Positions 1 through 10,550 of a stretch of DNA of 64,000 nucleotides are shown in pieces. The DNA is taken from the NCBI GenBank assembly GCA_014155875.1, contig JACEFZ010017670.1, forward strand, positions 41,001 through 105,000, read 5' to 3'. The stretch comes from Cepaea nemoralis. Taxonomy: Eukaryota; Mollusca; Gastropoda; Stylommatophora; Helicidae. The notes beneath the pieces are model-generated. The model was not told the DNA's origin and did no database searches. It saw nothing but the letters and a program-made list of their open reading frames with translations. The position numbers and the translations under genes were made by a program. Each line of letters starts with the position of its first letter. The first letter of the stretch is position 1.

Positions 1-1076
1 TGATTTCGCTTGTTCTTGGCAGCAGATGGGCGGGGGCTATCTTTCTTCCTACGGCCTGAACTCTGCATACTGTCATCTTTCATCTGACTATAAACATTAC
101 AGATCCACGGAATGCCAGAAGGAGGGGAGTACTCCGTGGGGACGGATTCCACCCATCTATCTTCTTGAGCCGGAAGAGGCGATCCACTGTGCTATCTCTT
201 TCGTCTTTCGGCCGATGGGGTGGCCAGGTGGACTGAATGGTTACTGGTCGATAGGATGATGTCGGGGATATATATATACCTCTCTATCTCACTGAGAGAA
301 CCTGAACTCATCTGAATCTACGTGTTATGTGAGGCACTGCCGGTACATTGCGGCGACAGCTCCGATGAGAGCAGCGGCCGGAAGGAGTAGTATCTTCTTT
401 CCTATTCTTGCTGGGAATGGGGAACGACACTTCTTTACATACAGATAATTACACACACAACACCACAAATGCTGTGTCGTGAGAAAGAGAGGGTTTGCAA
501 TTGAGAGAGAAGCCGGGAAACGAAATTGCCCAATAATAATAAAGGCATGGTATGAGAGTGGAGAGTGAATCTGGTATGAGGAAAATGGGTAAGGTAACTA
601 GGGTCAAACGACAAGACCTCGTCAAGTTGAAGGCCTAAAAGACGCCGCCAATCCAGGACCTCTTGTCAGGTCAGGCCAATTCAATCAGGGCTCTTGATTG
701 GTATTATTATGTATATATTTTGTTTATAGCAACTGATGTGCTGAGACCATTAGGAGTCTCCATGTCGGCTGTACCAGAAGTTTAAGCTGGAGGCTCTCAC
801 AACTGTTTGTCCTTTCCAGGGTCCTTCTTTTTGGAGGTGAACCGAGCTGAAGGTCTCGACAGGGCTAATACACGGAAAGTTATGTTTTAACGGAGTCCTT
901 GTCAAGTTTTGGGCCATACTAGGCCAAGGGTATGATCTCTACCAGATAGAGCCACAGCTGGCCGAAAGAATGACCATCAGCCTTTCCAACACATCAACAG
1001 TCATCTCGATACGCTAGGATCGAGTCCTTTTGTATTATTGGCTGGACCCCGCCAATCACGCAGACACACCCATTAT

Positions 1077-1084
1077 TATATAAG
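1077..1084 (+). promoter_or_regulatory. TATA box of 5' LTR
   Basis: TATATAAG, identical in the other LTR at 7826-7833. Its position about 340 bp before an AATAAA signal fits a U3 promoter with transcription starting near 1105. The start site is inferred. Confidence 0.5.
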
Positions 1085-1419
1085 AACTGTTATCCATGAT
1101 ATTATTTCCTACCCGACATTATGCCAAGTGATTCCATGACACTTCCCTAGAACATTTGATTACTATAGACTGTGGTCCATGGAAACTTGGAAGCTTGATT
1201 CTACAGCGGCCTGTTGTTCCTACAACCGATCGGGAAGGAGGATACTACCGAAGGACCTAATCGGTGAGGTAAATGTCAACTGACGGGACTTTGTAGTACT
1301 CTTCGGTCTTTGAGGAAAAGCCATGAGGCTCTGTGCCTGAACTTTATCCTTGTTGTGTCTGTTTAGAACTATCTGTTTTAACTGCCTTAATGTTTTCCTG
1401 TGCTGTTCTTTATTAGGTT

Positions 1420-1425
1420 AATAAA
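1420..1425 (+). terminator. Polyadenylation signal of 5' LTR
   Basis: AATAAA preserved in both LTRs (also 8169-8174), downstream of the TATA box and about 215 bp before the LTR end, as expected for the R region. An additional AATAAA at 537-542 lies upstream of the TATA box and is less likely to be the functional one. Confidence 0.45.
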
Positions 1426-1645
1426 ATTACTTTCAAGTTATTCTGACGATCGCCATGTTATCTATGCGTCAGCCAGAAAGACACGTCAGGGAATAGGTCC
1501 CGAGGTCGAAAGAGAGAGTGAAAGTGAGTCCGGGGAACGAAGGAGGGTTGGCAAGCAAAGAACTATCCCAGCCAGAGCGAAAGAATAGTTTTGAAACATT
1601 GTGACATAGTTATTTGGAACCCTCCACGTAGCTTGTAACAATTTC

Positions 1646-1663
1646 TGGGGGCACTTCGTGGGA
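1646..1663 (+). other. Candidate tRNA primer-binding site
   Basis: Five bases after the LTR end the sequence begins TGGGGGCACTTCGTGGGA, with the TGG expected from a tRNA CCA end. The stretch just downstream resembles the T-arm of a tRNA in reverse complement. The exact tRNA was not identified by eye. Confidence 0.5.
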
Positions 1664-1886
1664 TATTTGAAATCCTGGTGGAGTTCTGGCTGATATAGTG
1701 ATAGGGGACAGATATTCTTGTCTACTATCAAGAGGTTCTGCCTACCGTGCCTGGCTATTGTCTATACTCTTCCTGACACAGACTGACAGATATACGACGT
1801 GTTGTGGTCGTGTAATATATCCAGTTGTGTTCTTGAGATAGAAATTTAATATACAATTACCTATTCACTTACCCTCTGAGTTTAAG

Positions 1887-2935
1887 ATGGCATCAGCTAA
1901 ATTTAATGTTGCTGAATTACAGGCTACAGGGCGTTAGATGGGCTATGATGGGGCGGAGTTACAGAAATATGTGCAAGAAGTGGAAAGAGACTTCAGACAA
2001 GCTGTGCGCGAAGCTAAGAAAATTGAGGCTGAGGCTAGGAAGATGGAGGCAGAGCAGGCAGTCAGAGACCATGAGTTTAGTATGAGGGAGTTGGAGCTGA
2101 AAGCTCAAACTGCCAAGGAAAGCGAGGGTGCAGTTGGAGGCGCAGTTCTCCCTGACTCAACATCTTCTGGTGGTGGTCCATACCAGGCAATGAAGTTCCC
2201 ATTACTCCCGTTCGATGAACACAAAGATAAGATCGACCAGTATCTTCACAGATTTCAGTCGATGGCTTTGGCTATTGAATTGGAACGTGGGAAATGGAAC
2301 TTGAAACTCTCACAGGGCCTGAGGGGGACAGCGTACGAGGTCTACTCAAGGTTGCCACCTGGTATGGAGAATGACTATGAGGCCCTAGATAAAGCATTAT
2401 TGAAAAGGTTCCAGATGACAGCCCATACATACCGACAGAGAGAGCCAGGGGAGATGATCGCAGCCTACAGCGTTAGACTTAAGTCTTACCTTTTGAAGTG
2501 GATGTCATTAGCTGGATTTGCTAACGACTATGAAAGTTTAGAAGAATTAGTGGTCGTGGACCAAATGAAGAGGATGATGCCTAAGCCATTGCAAACCTTC
2601 TTGCTTGAAAATGGGGCAGAAAGGTTAGTCGTAGTCAACACATTAGCGTAAAGGTATGTGCTAGCTCATGGGGATAATGGGGAACTGTCACAACCCAATC
2701 CCCGATCACCAGACACATGATCTGGAAAGAAGAAGAACCTTAAAACAGCCCACACTAAGAAGGAGGATCCTTTCGATAAAGTTCCAATTAAGAAATCCTC
2801 TGGTAAGAGTTCACCTGGATCTCCTAAAAGAAAGTGGAGTGAAAAGTGGTGCGTCTACTGCAAATCTCCCACACACAATACGGCCGATTGCAGGCGCAAA
2901 CAGAAAGACTCTCACTATGCTGCCTGTCTTGTAGA
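1887..2935 (+). pseudogene. Retrotransposon gag, interrupted by stop codons
   Basis: Gag forms the particle that packages the element RNA. The likely start is ATG 1887. The same frame contains TAG at 1935-1937, then a long open stretch from ATG 1938 to TAA 2649-2651, then TGA near 2718, after which the frame stays open into the protease. The middle (about 2190-2540) has the hydrophobic, tryptophan- and leucine-rich pattern of a gypsy capsid domain. At 2850-2891 a perfect CCHC zinc knuckle (C-X2-C-X4-H-X4-C) follows a basic segment and marks nucleocapsid. The N-terminus (1990-2120) is a charged, probably coiled-coil helix. All three stops lie in a frame that is otherwise continuous, so they look like point decay, not programmed signals. 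Recognition as gag is firm; the exact boundary with protease is approximate. Confidence 0.85.
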
Positions 2936-3330
2936 AACCGGGGAAGGGTCTAACAGGGAGGTAGAAGGGAGGGGCCTTGAGAACAAAGATTCAGAGAAAC
3001 CACCAGTAGTAGAGACGATACTTGTGAACGGACAACCAGTCGAGTGTCTCTATGACACCGGTCTGCAGTTCGAGGCCGTAATTTCCTCACACTTAGTGAG
3101 CCCAGAGCAGCTAATCGGGGAGTCTATTGAGATTCAGACGGCGACCAAGAGTGCGGTAGCGATGTCTCTTCCGATTGCGAAGGTGGACATCAAATCGAAA
3201 TATGTTACCGGCACTATACAGGCAGCCGTTCTGCTCGATCCGTTCTTCCCCATGATCTTGGGTTGTCGCTACGTCTTTTTAGGGATTCCAACAGAACCCA
3301 TGTACGTAGGGGCAATGCAAACCAGATCTC
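2936..3330 (+). CDS. Retrotransposon aspartic protease domain
   Basis: This lies in the same frame as gag and is open. It would cleave the polyprotein. The catalytic triplet appears as LYDTGLQF near 3047-3070, with the D-T-G characteristic of retroviral-type proteases that act as dimers. The residue after DTG is L where A or S is usual, which may be a mutation. About 65 residues later comes a MILGCRY segment, matching the I-L-G strand near the domain end, with C in the place often held by D or R. It is part of a larger gag-pro-pol frame and not a separate gene. Domain limits are approximate. Confidence 0.75.
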
Positions 3331-4560
3331 AATCGGGAGATGAGCAGACGCCGGCCTTGATCGTGAATCCCTTGCCTGGGGAGTTACGAGCTGCTCAAAG
3401 CCAGGATGCTACTTTGCAACCTTGCTTCAACCAGTTGCCAAAAAGTTCTGACCCACCAAGACGGGGTCAGCATTATATGAAGAATCGGTTACTGTACCGG
3501 ACAGCCGGAGTGGAGGAACACCAGCATGGACAGCTGGTAGTTTCCTAAGGCCTATCGGGAACAGCTTCTTCATATGGGACACACCATTTCATTCAGTGGA
3601 CATATGGGTGTCGGGGCAACACTCCAGCGCATTTCCTGCAATTACTACTGATCAGGGATGACTGGAGACGTGCGTCGGTACGTCAAGTCGTGCCCAGAGT
3701 GCCAGCGTGTGGCACCAAAACACTGGACGGCTCCGGTAATCTTGGGCGTCTTGCCCATTCTGAACTCTCCTTTCGAGAGAGTTGCCATCGATCTTGTTGG
3801 TCCTCTTCCTCGGACTAGGAAGAGGAATATGTACATTCTTACGATGTTGGATTGCTGTTCCATGTGGGGTGAGGCGATACCGTTGGCCACAATCGACTCT
3901 AAGCGAGTGGCTGATGCACTGATGGAGACCTTTACTCGGTTGGGATTTCCAAACCAGATCCTAACGGACAATGGGTCTCAGTTCTGTGGTAAGCTGATGG
4001 ACGAAGTCTTTCGTATCTTCCAGACTAACCACATTCACACAAGCCCATACCACCCTCAGTCGAATGGGCAAGTAGAGAGGTTTAATGGTACCTTGATGAC
4101 CATGCTTCGGAAGCTGGCTCAAGAGAAACCAGACAGATGGGATGAGTATATCCCAGCCGCCTTGTTCGACTATCGGGAGGTTCCCCATGGGTCGACCGGG
4201 TTGCCACCAGCCACTCTACTATTCGGGAGGCCAATCAAGGGTCCCTTAGAAGTCCTATTAAGATGTTGGACAGAGGAGGAAACTTCCGAAGAAGTTGTAT
4301 CCTCATATAAATACGTCGAAGAGTTAAAGAAGAAACTCCAGACGGGTTGGGCTTTGGCAGCTCAGAATCTGAGGGCGGCCAGAAAGAGATATGCGGCCTA
4401 CTACAATAGAAGGACGAAAGATAGGTCTCTTAAAGTGGGGATCGGGTTCTGTTGTTGCTTTCAGTAGGTTCCAATAAACTCGAGATTGGTTGGCAGGGGC
4501 CATTCCCGGCGGAAAGGGTTGTGTCCCGCACCAACTATGCCATCTGGATCAGGGGAAAAT
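3331..4560 (+). pseudogene. Retrotransposon integrase, frameshifted
   Basis: Integrase inserts the cDNA into host DNA. The N-terminal HHCC zinc-binding part spans about 3560-3710, ending in a C-P-E-C pair at 3691-3702. The catalytic core shows D, D and E at the motifs AIDLVGP, ILTDNGSQF and GQVERFNG, with 58 and 35 residues between them, the classic D,D-35-E spacing. A GPF-type motif (near 4497) of the C-terminal domain follows. Defects are one extra base near 3540 that shifts the frame, a TGA near 3649-3651, and a second shift near 4445 that returns to the original frame. Its position upstream of reverse transcriptase is the remarkable point: most Ty3/gypsy elements have it last. Confidence 0.9.
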
Positions 4561-6179
4561 CCAAAATCTTCCACATTAATCTCCTCAAAAAGTATGAAGA
4601 ACGATCTGATGGTACTTCTCTCCCACTCATGACTATGGCGGTCGCGATGGAAACTGAATCGGGCGAAGACGCGGATAGGGAGTATCCTTTACACCCTGGG
4701 GAAACCTATAGGGATGTACATATAAGTCCTGATCTGACGGCTGAAGAAACAGACCTGGTCATCCGTTTGTTGGAGTCCCATCAGCAGATTCTTACCGATC
4801 GGCCAGGGCGGACAGGGTTGGTCGAGTTTGATATGACTCTGACTACCCAAGACCCCGTTCGCCAAAAAAAATATCCAGTGCCCTTTTCGAAAGAGAAGGC
4901 CCTGGAAGCCGAAATCCAGAAGCTTCTGGATGATGACATCATCACTCCTTCGACTTCTCCTTATAATGTCGGGGTTGTCTTGTTGAGGAAGCCCAGTGGG
5001 GAGCACCGCCTATGTATTGATTACAGGCATTTAAACAGTTGTACGACATTCCAAGTTGAACCGTTACCGAACACAAATCAACTGTTTGCCAGACTAAATA
5101 AGGCAAAGTACTTTTCGAAAATTGATCTAAGCAGGGGATATTATCAGATCCCTGTGAAGCCCGAGGTTCGCCCCTTGCTCGCCTTCAGTACTCCGAGCGG
5201 GCATTACAAATTCAAGGTGATGCCATTTGGGCTGAGCAATGCGCCCAGTGTGTTCACCCGCATGATGAGAATGTTATTAGAGCCTTTAAAGGATCCCTCT
5301 GTGGTCTCGTTTATGGACGATATTCTCATCGCGTCTGCCAATCTGAGGGATCACCTGAAGTCCTTGGGACAGATCTTCACAAGGTTAAAAAAGGAAGGGT
5401 TAACCGCCCGTCCAGCCAAATGCATGATTGACTATCAATCCCTGGAATTTCTGGGACATACTATTACCCCAGGGGGACTGGTACCGGAAGAAAAGAATAT
5501 TGAGAAGGTCAGACTCGCACCCCGTACTAAATCCAAAAAGGATGTTAGGTCTTTCTTGTCTCTGTGTGGGTTTTACCAGAAATTTATTCCAAAGTTCAAC
5601 GAAATTGGGGCGCCGTTAACCGAAGCCCTGAAGAAAGGATCACCAGATCCTATAGTCTGGACCCCGAGCTGTGAAGAAGCTTATAGGAAGCTGAAACAGG
5701 CTTTGGTGGATAGGCCAGTCCTGCAACTCCCAAATTTGGCGAAAAAGTTTGTTCTAAGAACCGACGCGAGTAACATAGGGATTGGGGCAACTCTGTTGCA
5801 GGAAGGGCGAGATGATCCTTCGGTGCTCTGTCCGGTAGCGTATGCAAGTAGAAAACTGTTACTCGCGGAACGGAATTACTCCACCGTCGAACGGGAATGT
5901 CTGGCTCTAGTGTGGGCGGTACATATATTTCAACCTTATCTGTATGGAGTACCGTTCAAAGTGCAGTCCGACCATCAACTTCTGACGTTTTTGGCAACTT
6001 CTAAGAAACTGAACGCGAGGTTAATGAGATGGTCATTGCTCCTACAACCGTATCAGTTCACGGTCGAATACATCTCCGGAAGGGAGAATGTGGGAGCGGA
6101 TTTTCTATCACGGCATCCTATGGTTGAATGTGAGGATGGGGCCATTCGAACAGAACCTCTGGCAGTAGAAAGTTCGTAG
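4452..6179 (+). CDS. Reverse transcriptase and RNase H of GmR1-type gypsy element
   Basis: An open frame of 575 codons, beginning by convention at a TTG; the true protein would continue from integrase. The first 50 residues are the integrase C-terminal end. Reverse transcriptase follows: KIDLSRGYYQIPV near 5119 (motif A), LPFGL-type motif as MPFGLSNAPSVFTR near 5220, and the catalytic FMDDIL near 5311, with F where Y is usual. RNase H spans about 5740-6110, with the acidic residues visible in RTDASNIG, a conserved E in STVERECLALVW, the D of VQSDHQLL and the final NVGADFLSRHP. The stop at 6177-6179 is only 27 bases before the 3' LTR, leaving no room for a downstream integrase. Ty3/gypsy identity is firm. 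Confidence 0.93.
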   Translation: MLLSVGSNKLEIGWQGPFPAERVVSRTNYAIWIRGKSKIFHINLLKKYEERSDGTSLPLMTMAVAMETESGEDADREYPLHPGETYRDVHISPDLTAEETDLVIRLLESHQQILTDRPGRTGLVEFDMTLTTQDPVRQKKYPVPFSKEKALEAEIQKLLDDDIITPSTSPYNVGVVLLRKPSGEHRLCIDYRHLNSCTTFQVEPLPNTNQLFARLNKAKYFSKIDLSRGYYQIPVKPEVRPLLAFSTPSGHYKFKVMPFGLSNAPSVFTRMMRMLLEPLKDPSVVSFMDDILIASANLRDHLKSLGQIFTRLKKEGLTARPAKCMIDYQSLEFLGHTITPGGLVPEEKNIEKVRLAPRTKSKKDVRSFLSLCGFYQKFIPKFNEIGAPLTEALKKGSPDPIVWTPSCEEAYRKLKQALVDRPVLQLPNLAKKFVLRTDASNIGIGATLLQEGRDDPSVLCPVAYASRKLLLAERNYSTVERECLALVWAVHIFQPYLYGVPFKVQSDHQLLTFLATSKKLNARLMRWSLLLQPYQFTVEYISGRENVGADFLSRHPMVECEDGAIRTEPLAVESS

Positions 6180-6193
6180 GGTTCGACTTTCTT

Positions 6194-6202
6194 AAGATGG
6201 GG
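6194..6202 (+). other. Polypurine tract
   Basis: AAGATGGGG lies directly before the 3' LTR start, the place where plus-strand DNA synthesis is primed. It is short and broken by one T. Confidence 0.5.
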
Positions 6203-7825
6203 CCTATGTGACAAAACGCCAGTTGCCCATGTCCTCAGGCCTTCTTTGGGTTTGGGTAAACAGGGGGAAACAGCTTTCGGGAACCCTCAGTTTTCTTATT
6301 CGCTCAATCACCATGGAAGATAGTTCTCTGGGTTGCTTTAACAACACGATCTTTTTAATAGAACGACTAGATATATGTCTTGTCTTGGGGTAAAACCCGA
6401 TAAGGCCCCTTGCACCAAATACGCACTAATGTAAATTCTTGGGCCATCAATGTCGGTTTACTCAAGTACGATTTGTAGACTGCCTCATGTCTATTTGACA
6501 CTTCAAAGAGTGCGACAGATGAAGCGCAGCATGCTGATGGTTGACTGATAGGTAATAAAGGGGTTTATTTGGTATTGCTAGACCTTGGTCTATAAAGCTA
6601 ACTGGTTGTCTCGACTAGTGAGACGAATTGGCGAAATGGCAGTCTTGCCATATTGGGAGTGGGTTGACCGTTGGCCAATCTAGCTAAGCGTCTTGTTCTT
6701 GGCATTGTCTGGGAACGAATCTGAGTAATATAGCTTCCCAGATGATTTCGCTTGTTCTTGGCAGCAGATGGGCGGGGGCTATCTTTCTTCCTACGGCCTG
6801 AACTCTGCATACTGTCATCTTTCATCTGACTATAAACATTACAGATCCACGGAATGCCGGAAGGAGGGGAGTACTCCGTGGGGACGGATTCCACCCATCT
6901 ATCTTCTTGAGCCGGAAGAGGCGATCCACTGTGCTATCTCTTTCGTCTTTCGGCCGATGGGGTGGCCAGGTGGACTGAATGGTTACTGGTCGATAGGATG
7001 ATGTCGGGGATATAAATATACCTCTCTATCTCACTGAGAGAACCTGAACTCATCTGAATCTACGTGTTATGTGAGGCACTGCCGGTACATTGTGGCGACA
7101 GCTCCGATGAGAGCAGCGGCCGGAAGGAGTAGTATCTTCTTTCCTATTCTTGCTGGGAATGGGGAACGACACTTCTTTACATACAGATAATTACACACAC
7201 AACACCACAAATGCTGTGTCGTGAGAAAGAGAGGGTTTGCAATTGAGAGAGAAGCCGGGAAACGAAATTGCCCAATAATAATAAAGGCATGGTATGAGAG
7301 TGGAGAGTGAATCTGGTATGAGGAAAATGGGTAAGGTAACTAGGGTCAAACGACAAGACCTCGTCAAGCTGAAGGCCTAGTCTAGGAAAGAAGCCGCCAA
7401 TCCAGGACCTCTTGGTAGGTCAGGCCAATTCAATCAGGGCTCTTGATTGGTATTATTATGTATATATTTTGTTTATAGCAACTGATGTGCTGAGACCATT
7501 AGGAGTCTCCATGTCGGCTGTACCAGAAGTTTAAGCTGGAGGCTCTCACAATTGTTTGTCCTTTCCAGGGTCTTTCTTTTTGGAGGTGAACCGAGCTGAA
7601 GGTCTCGACAGGGCTAATACACGGAAAGTTATGTTTTAGCCGAGTCCTTGTCAAGTTTTGGGCCATACCAGGCCAAGGGTATGATCTCTACCAGATAGAG
7701 CCACAGCTGGCCGAAAGAATGACCATCAGCCTTTCCAACACATCACCAGTCATCTCGATACGCTAGGATCGAGTCCTTTTGTATTATTGGCTGGACCCCG
7801 CCAATCACTCAGACACACCCATTAT

Positions 7826-7833
7826 TATATAAG
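7826..7833 (+). promoter_or_regulatory. TATA box of 3' LTR
   Basis: TATATAAG, the counterpart of 1077-1084. It could drive transcription into the flanking satellite at 8390. Confidence 0.45.
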
Positions 7834-8168
7834 AATTGTTCTCCATGATATTATTTCCTACCCGACATTATGCCAAGTGATTCCATGGCACTTCCCTAGA
7901 ACATTTGATTACTATAGACTGTTGTCCATGGAAACTTGGAAGCTTGATTCTACAGCGGCCTGTTATTCCTACAACCGATCGGGAAGGAGGATACTAACGA
8001 AGGACCTAATCGGTGAGGCAGATGTCGACTGACGGGACTTTGTAGTACTCTTCAGTCTATGAGGAAAAGTCATGAGGCTCTGTGCCTGAACTTTATCCTT
8101 GTTGTGTCTGTTTAGAACTATCTGTTTTAACTGCCTTAATGTTTTCCTGTGCTGTTCTTTATTAGGTT

Positions 8169-8174
8169 AATAAA
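8169..8174 (+). terminator. Polyadenylation signal of 3' LTR
   Basis: AATAAA, the counterpart of 1420-1425. It would end the full-length element transcript. Confidence 0.45.
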
Positions 8175-8389
8175 ATTACTTTCAAGTTATTCTGACGATC
8201 GCCATGTTATCTATGCGTCAGCCAGAAAGACACGTCAGGGAATAGGTCCCGAGGTCGAAAGAGAGAGTGACAGTGAGTCCGGGGAACGAAGAAGGGTTGG
8301 CAAGCAAAGACCTATCCCAGCCAGAGCGAAAGAATAGTTTTGAAACATTGTGACATAATTATTTGGGACCCTCCACGTAGCTTGTTACA

Positions 8390-8900
8390 TCTAGAACCAC
8401 ATCACTGCCCGAGTGTCGGTTGTCCTATAACAATATGGGTCTAGAGCCACATTACTGCCCGAGTGTAGGTTGTCCTATAACAATATGGGTCTAGAACCAC
8501 ATCACTGCCCGAGTGTCGATTGTCCTATAACAATATGGGTCTAGAACCACATCACTGCCCGAGTGTCGATTGTCCTATAACAATATGGGTCTAGAACCAC
8601 ATCACTGCCCGAGTGTCGGTTATCCTGTGACAATATGGGTCTAGAACCACATCACTGCCCGAGTGTAGGTTATCCTGTAACAATATGGGTCTAGAACCAC
8701 ATCACAGCCCGAGTGTCGATTGTCCTATAACAATATGGGACTAGAACCACATCACTGCCCGAGTGTCGATTGTCCTATAACAATATGGGACTAGAACCAC
8801 ATCACTGCCCGAGTGTCGATTGTCCTATAACAATATGGGTCTAGAACCACATCACTGCCCGAGTGTCGGTTGTCCTGTAACAATATGGGTCTAGAACCAC
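8390..8900. repeat. 50-bp satellite, about 10 copies
   Basis: Exact 50-bp period starting immediately after the LTR, each unit carrying CTAGAACCACATCACTGCCC and CAATATGGG. Unit variants are mostly single-base changes. The unit aligns over its whole length with the 3' end of the SINE at 13105-13325 (see findings). Confidence 0.95.
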
Positions 8901-9002
8901 GTGCGCAAATCGCAAACAGGCGTGTACAAGGCTCCTTTACTGGCTTACTTTACTATGCCATATAAACCAGATGCCTTCTACACGCCTTAAGACACATAGC
9001 GT

Positions 9003-9095
9003 TGCTGGACACATGTTTGTATAGACCAGATACATGTTCGTATAGACCAAACACATGTTTGTATAGACCAGACACATGTTTGTATAGATCAGACA
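9003..9095. repeat. 20-bp tandem repeat, about 4.5 copies
   Basis: Units of ACACATGTTTGTATAGACCA with minor changes. The array adjoins the 3' end of the minus-strand SINE at 9096-9290 and appears to have grown from its tail. Confidence 0.85.
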
Positions 9096-9290
9096 ACACT
9101 CGTGGCTGATGTGGTCAGTGTCACGCCGGCCGCCTTTACTTCCCAAGATATTTCCTGTAGCCATTTTGGGCTGGTCGACCTGTGAGCCCATGTCAAGTTT
9201 AACAATTCGAATCCGCCCTCCTACATTTCGAACCCGTGACCCCCAGTGAGACAGGCCAGTGTCTAACCACTAGGTGAACGTGGTTCCCAT
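9096..9290 (-). mobile_element. tRNA-derived SINE
   Basis: Read on the minus strand, the 5' part has an A-box-like TAGTGGTTAGACACTGG and a B-box-like GGGTTCGAAATG. The body contains GTAAAGGCGGCCGGC and a GACCACATCA-type tail shared with the plus-strand SINE at 13105-13325. No transposition proteins are encoded; such elements borrow LINE machinery. Confidence 0.7.
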
Positions 9291-9300
9291 GTCATAGAAC

Positions 9301-9716
9301 TCACCCCAATAGAAAACACGAAAAGAAAACCCATTTGGTATAATCATTCTTCGCCATTTGGTACACATGTAAAAACAAAACTTCACCAGCTTTCATGTCA
9401 ACAACACCCACACCACAACCGGTAGTTTGTTTCGTCACAGCTGAACTCTCACACACGAGAGTACTTGACTCTTGATCCAGACTTTGCTTGTACTGGACAC
9501 CAACATGCAGACGTTCGTTCTCATAGAGATATAATGAAACAGCTGTCACATAGAGTCCATCAACTGGAGCTGTGAATATCCCGCTGTCTGCATTAAAGTT
9601 CTTGCCAACATTGCAGTCCGTTCCCGTGTACTGACTTATTCTAGTGTTGACAGCAACTTCTCCTATAAACTTCCTCCGAGCACTAAATCCACATCTAGTT
9701 CTTGGAGATTTCACTT
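9301..9716 (-). CDS. C1q-domain terminal exon
   Basis: The exon follows a good acceptor (TCTTTTACAG on the minus strand) and runs 138 codons to its stop at 9303-9301. It encodes a single C1q globular domain: a CGFSARR start, NFNADSG, the diagnostic GIFTAPVDGLYV, a G-V-V-x-M-K-A-G-E-V-L-F-L-H-V strand and a final FFSCFLLG. C1q domains trimerise and bind microbial or endogenous ligands, and are greatly expanded in mollusc innate immunity. The domain looks complete with no internal stop. The exon enters in phase 1 (one base from the previous exon plus AA). Upstream, 9717-9960 resembles the corresponding part of the broken copy at 11360-11577 but holds stops. The rest of the gene is not identified; the coiled-coil exons at 19985-30502 are on the same strand but end in phase 0. 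Confidence 0.82.
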
Positions 9717-10094
9717 CTGTAAAAGAATCAACGCAAGGTTTCTCTTCATTTCATTCTCTTGTTAAAAACAAAACTACAATGCCAAACTATACTAAGGCTA
9801 ACTATCATCATCAGCGTAACCATCAAATGTCTTGCCAAGTGACATGTGTGAAAATGCTTCTGCACACTTCACAATGTCCAAGAGAATGTATCAATGACTG
9901 ACATAATGTATTCCATGGCGGAAAAAAGAAAATCCTAATCTGCACAGTTCGCGGAGACTCCACTAACCAGGCGGCCTTAATTCCTCAGGCTCAAAGACCC
10001 CGTTGCCATACACCGCAAGGTACTATATTGGCAGTAAATGACAGTGGCAGATGAAAGGCTGTCAAGAAACATGTCACTCTAACTTCCTTTACCA

Positions 10095-10303
10095 TTTTAT
10101 CCATTCATCTATCCAGTTGTTACATTATGTTCAAGGTATATTAGAGAGCATGTTGAAACAGCTTTATCCATTCATCTATCCAGTTGTTACATTATGTTCC
10201 AGGTATATAAGAGAGCATATTGAAACAACTTTATCCATTCATCTATCCAGTTGTTACATTATGTTCCAGGTATATAAGAGAGCATGTTGAAACAACTTTA
10301 TCT
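10095..10303. repeat. About 68-bp tandem repeat, 3 copies
   Basis: Three copies of a unit beginning TTTATCCATTCATCTATCCA and ending in GAGAGCATGTTGAAACA. No gene is seen here. Confidence 0.85.
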
Positions 10304-10463
10304 TCTACCCTTTATCCTCCATTGGAGCACAGGACCATAAAACTACCCATACCAGGCCGTCTGATATTTTACTGTCTCCTACAGCTCCCTCCATGTCCTC
10401 CGTATTATTCATTTCTGTCTATAATTATCTTTACGCGTGTCTGTATTCTGTTTGTGTGTTCTG

Positions 10464-10467
10464 TGTG

Positions 10468-10535
<68 letters not shown>
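10464..10535. repeat. (GT)n microsatellite
   Basis: About 36 dinucleotide units of GT, preceded by a less pure GTGTGTTCT stretch. Confidence 0.97.
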
Positions 10536-10537
<2 letters not shown>

Positions 10538-10550
10538 GATATGAAATATC

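Larger units (their letters stand above)
1..1640 (+). repeat. 5' LTR (left end outside window)
   Basis: Base 1 aligns with base 6743 of the 3' LTR and the match runs to 1640, where the sequence ends in TGTAACA. The only length difference is a 7-bp indel near 640 (about 7380 in the other copy). By the 3' LTR, about 536 bp of this LTR lie before the window. Confidence 0.92.
1..8389 (+). mobile_element. Ty3/gypsy LTR retrotransposon, GmR1-type pol order
   Basis: A nearly complete LTR element whose 5' LTR is cut by the window start. Reading along the plus strand, the domains are gag with a CCHC knuckle, aspartic protease, integrase, reverse transcriptase and RNase H, then a purine tract and the 3' LTR. 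Integrase therefore lies before reverse transcriptase, the order of Ty1/copia elements, while all the protein motifs are Ty3/gypsy-like. That combination is the hallmark of the GmR1 clade of Ty3/gypsy. The two LTRs differ by roughly 35 substitutions and one 7-bp indel over about 1640 bp (counted by eye, near 2 percent), so the insertion is fairly recent. Gag and integrase carry stops and frameshifts while the RT-RNase H frame is open, so this copy is not autonomous as it stands. Confidence 0.9.
6207..8389 (+). repeat. 3' LTR, complete (about 2.18 kb)
   Basis: It starts TGTGACA and ends TGTTACA, a near-perfect terminal inverted repeat with TG...CA ends. The part from 6743 onward matches the 5' LTR. 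TATA box at 7826-7833 and AATAAA at 8169-8174 suggest U3 of about 1.65 kb, R of about 0.33 kb and U5 of about 0.2 kb. The start at 6207 is inferred from the inverted repeat and purine tract because the matching part of the 5' LTR is outside the window. Confidence 0.85.

Noticed and set aside
8390..8900. Regular repeats considered as a CRISPR array
   Set aside because: Units are directly adjacent without spacers, and the context is eukaryotic transposons.
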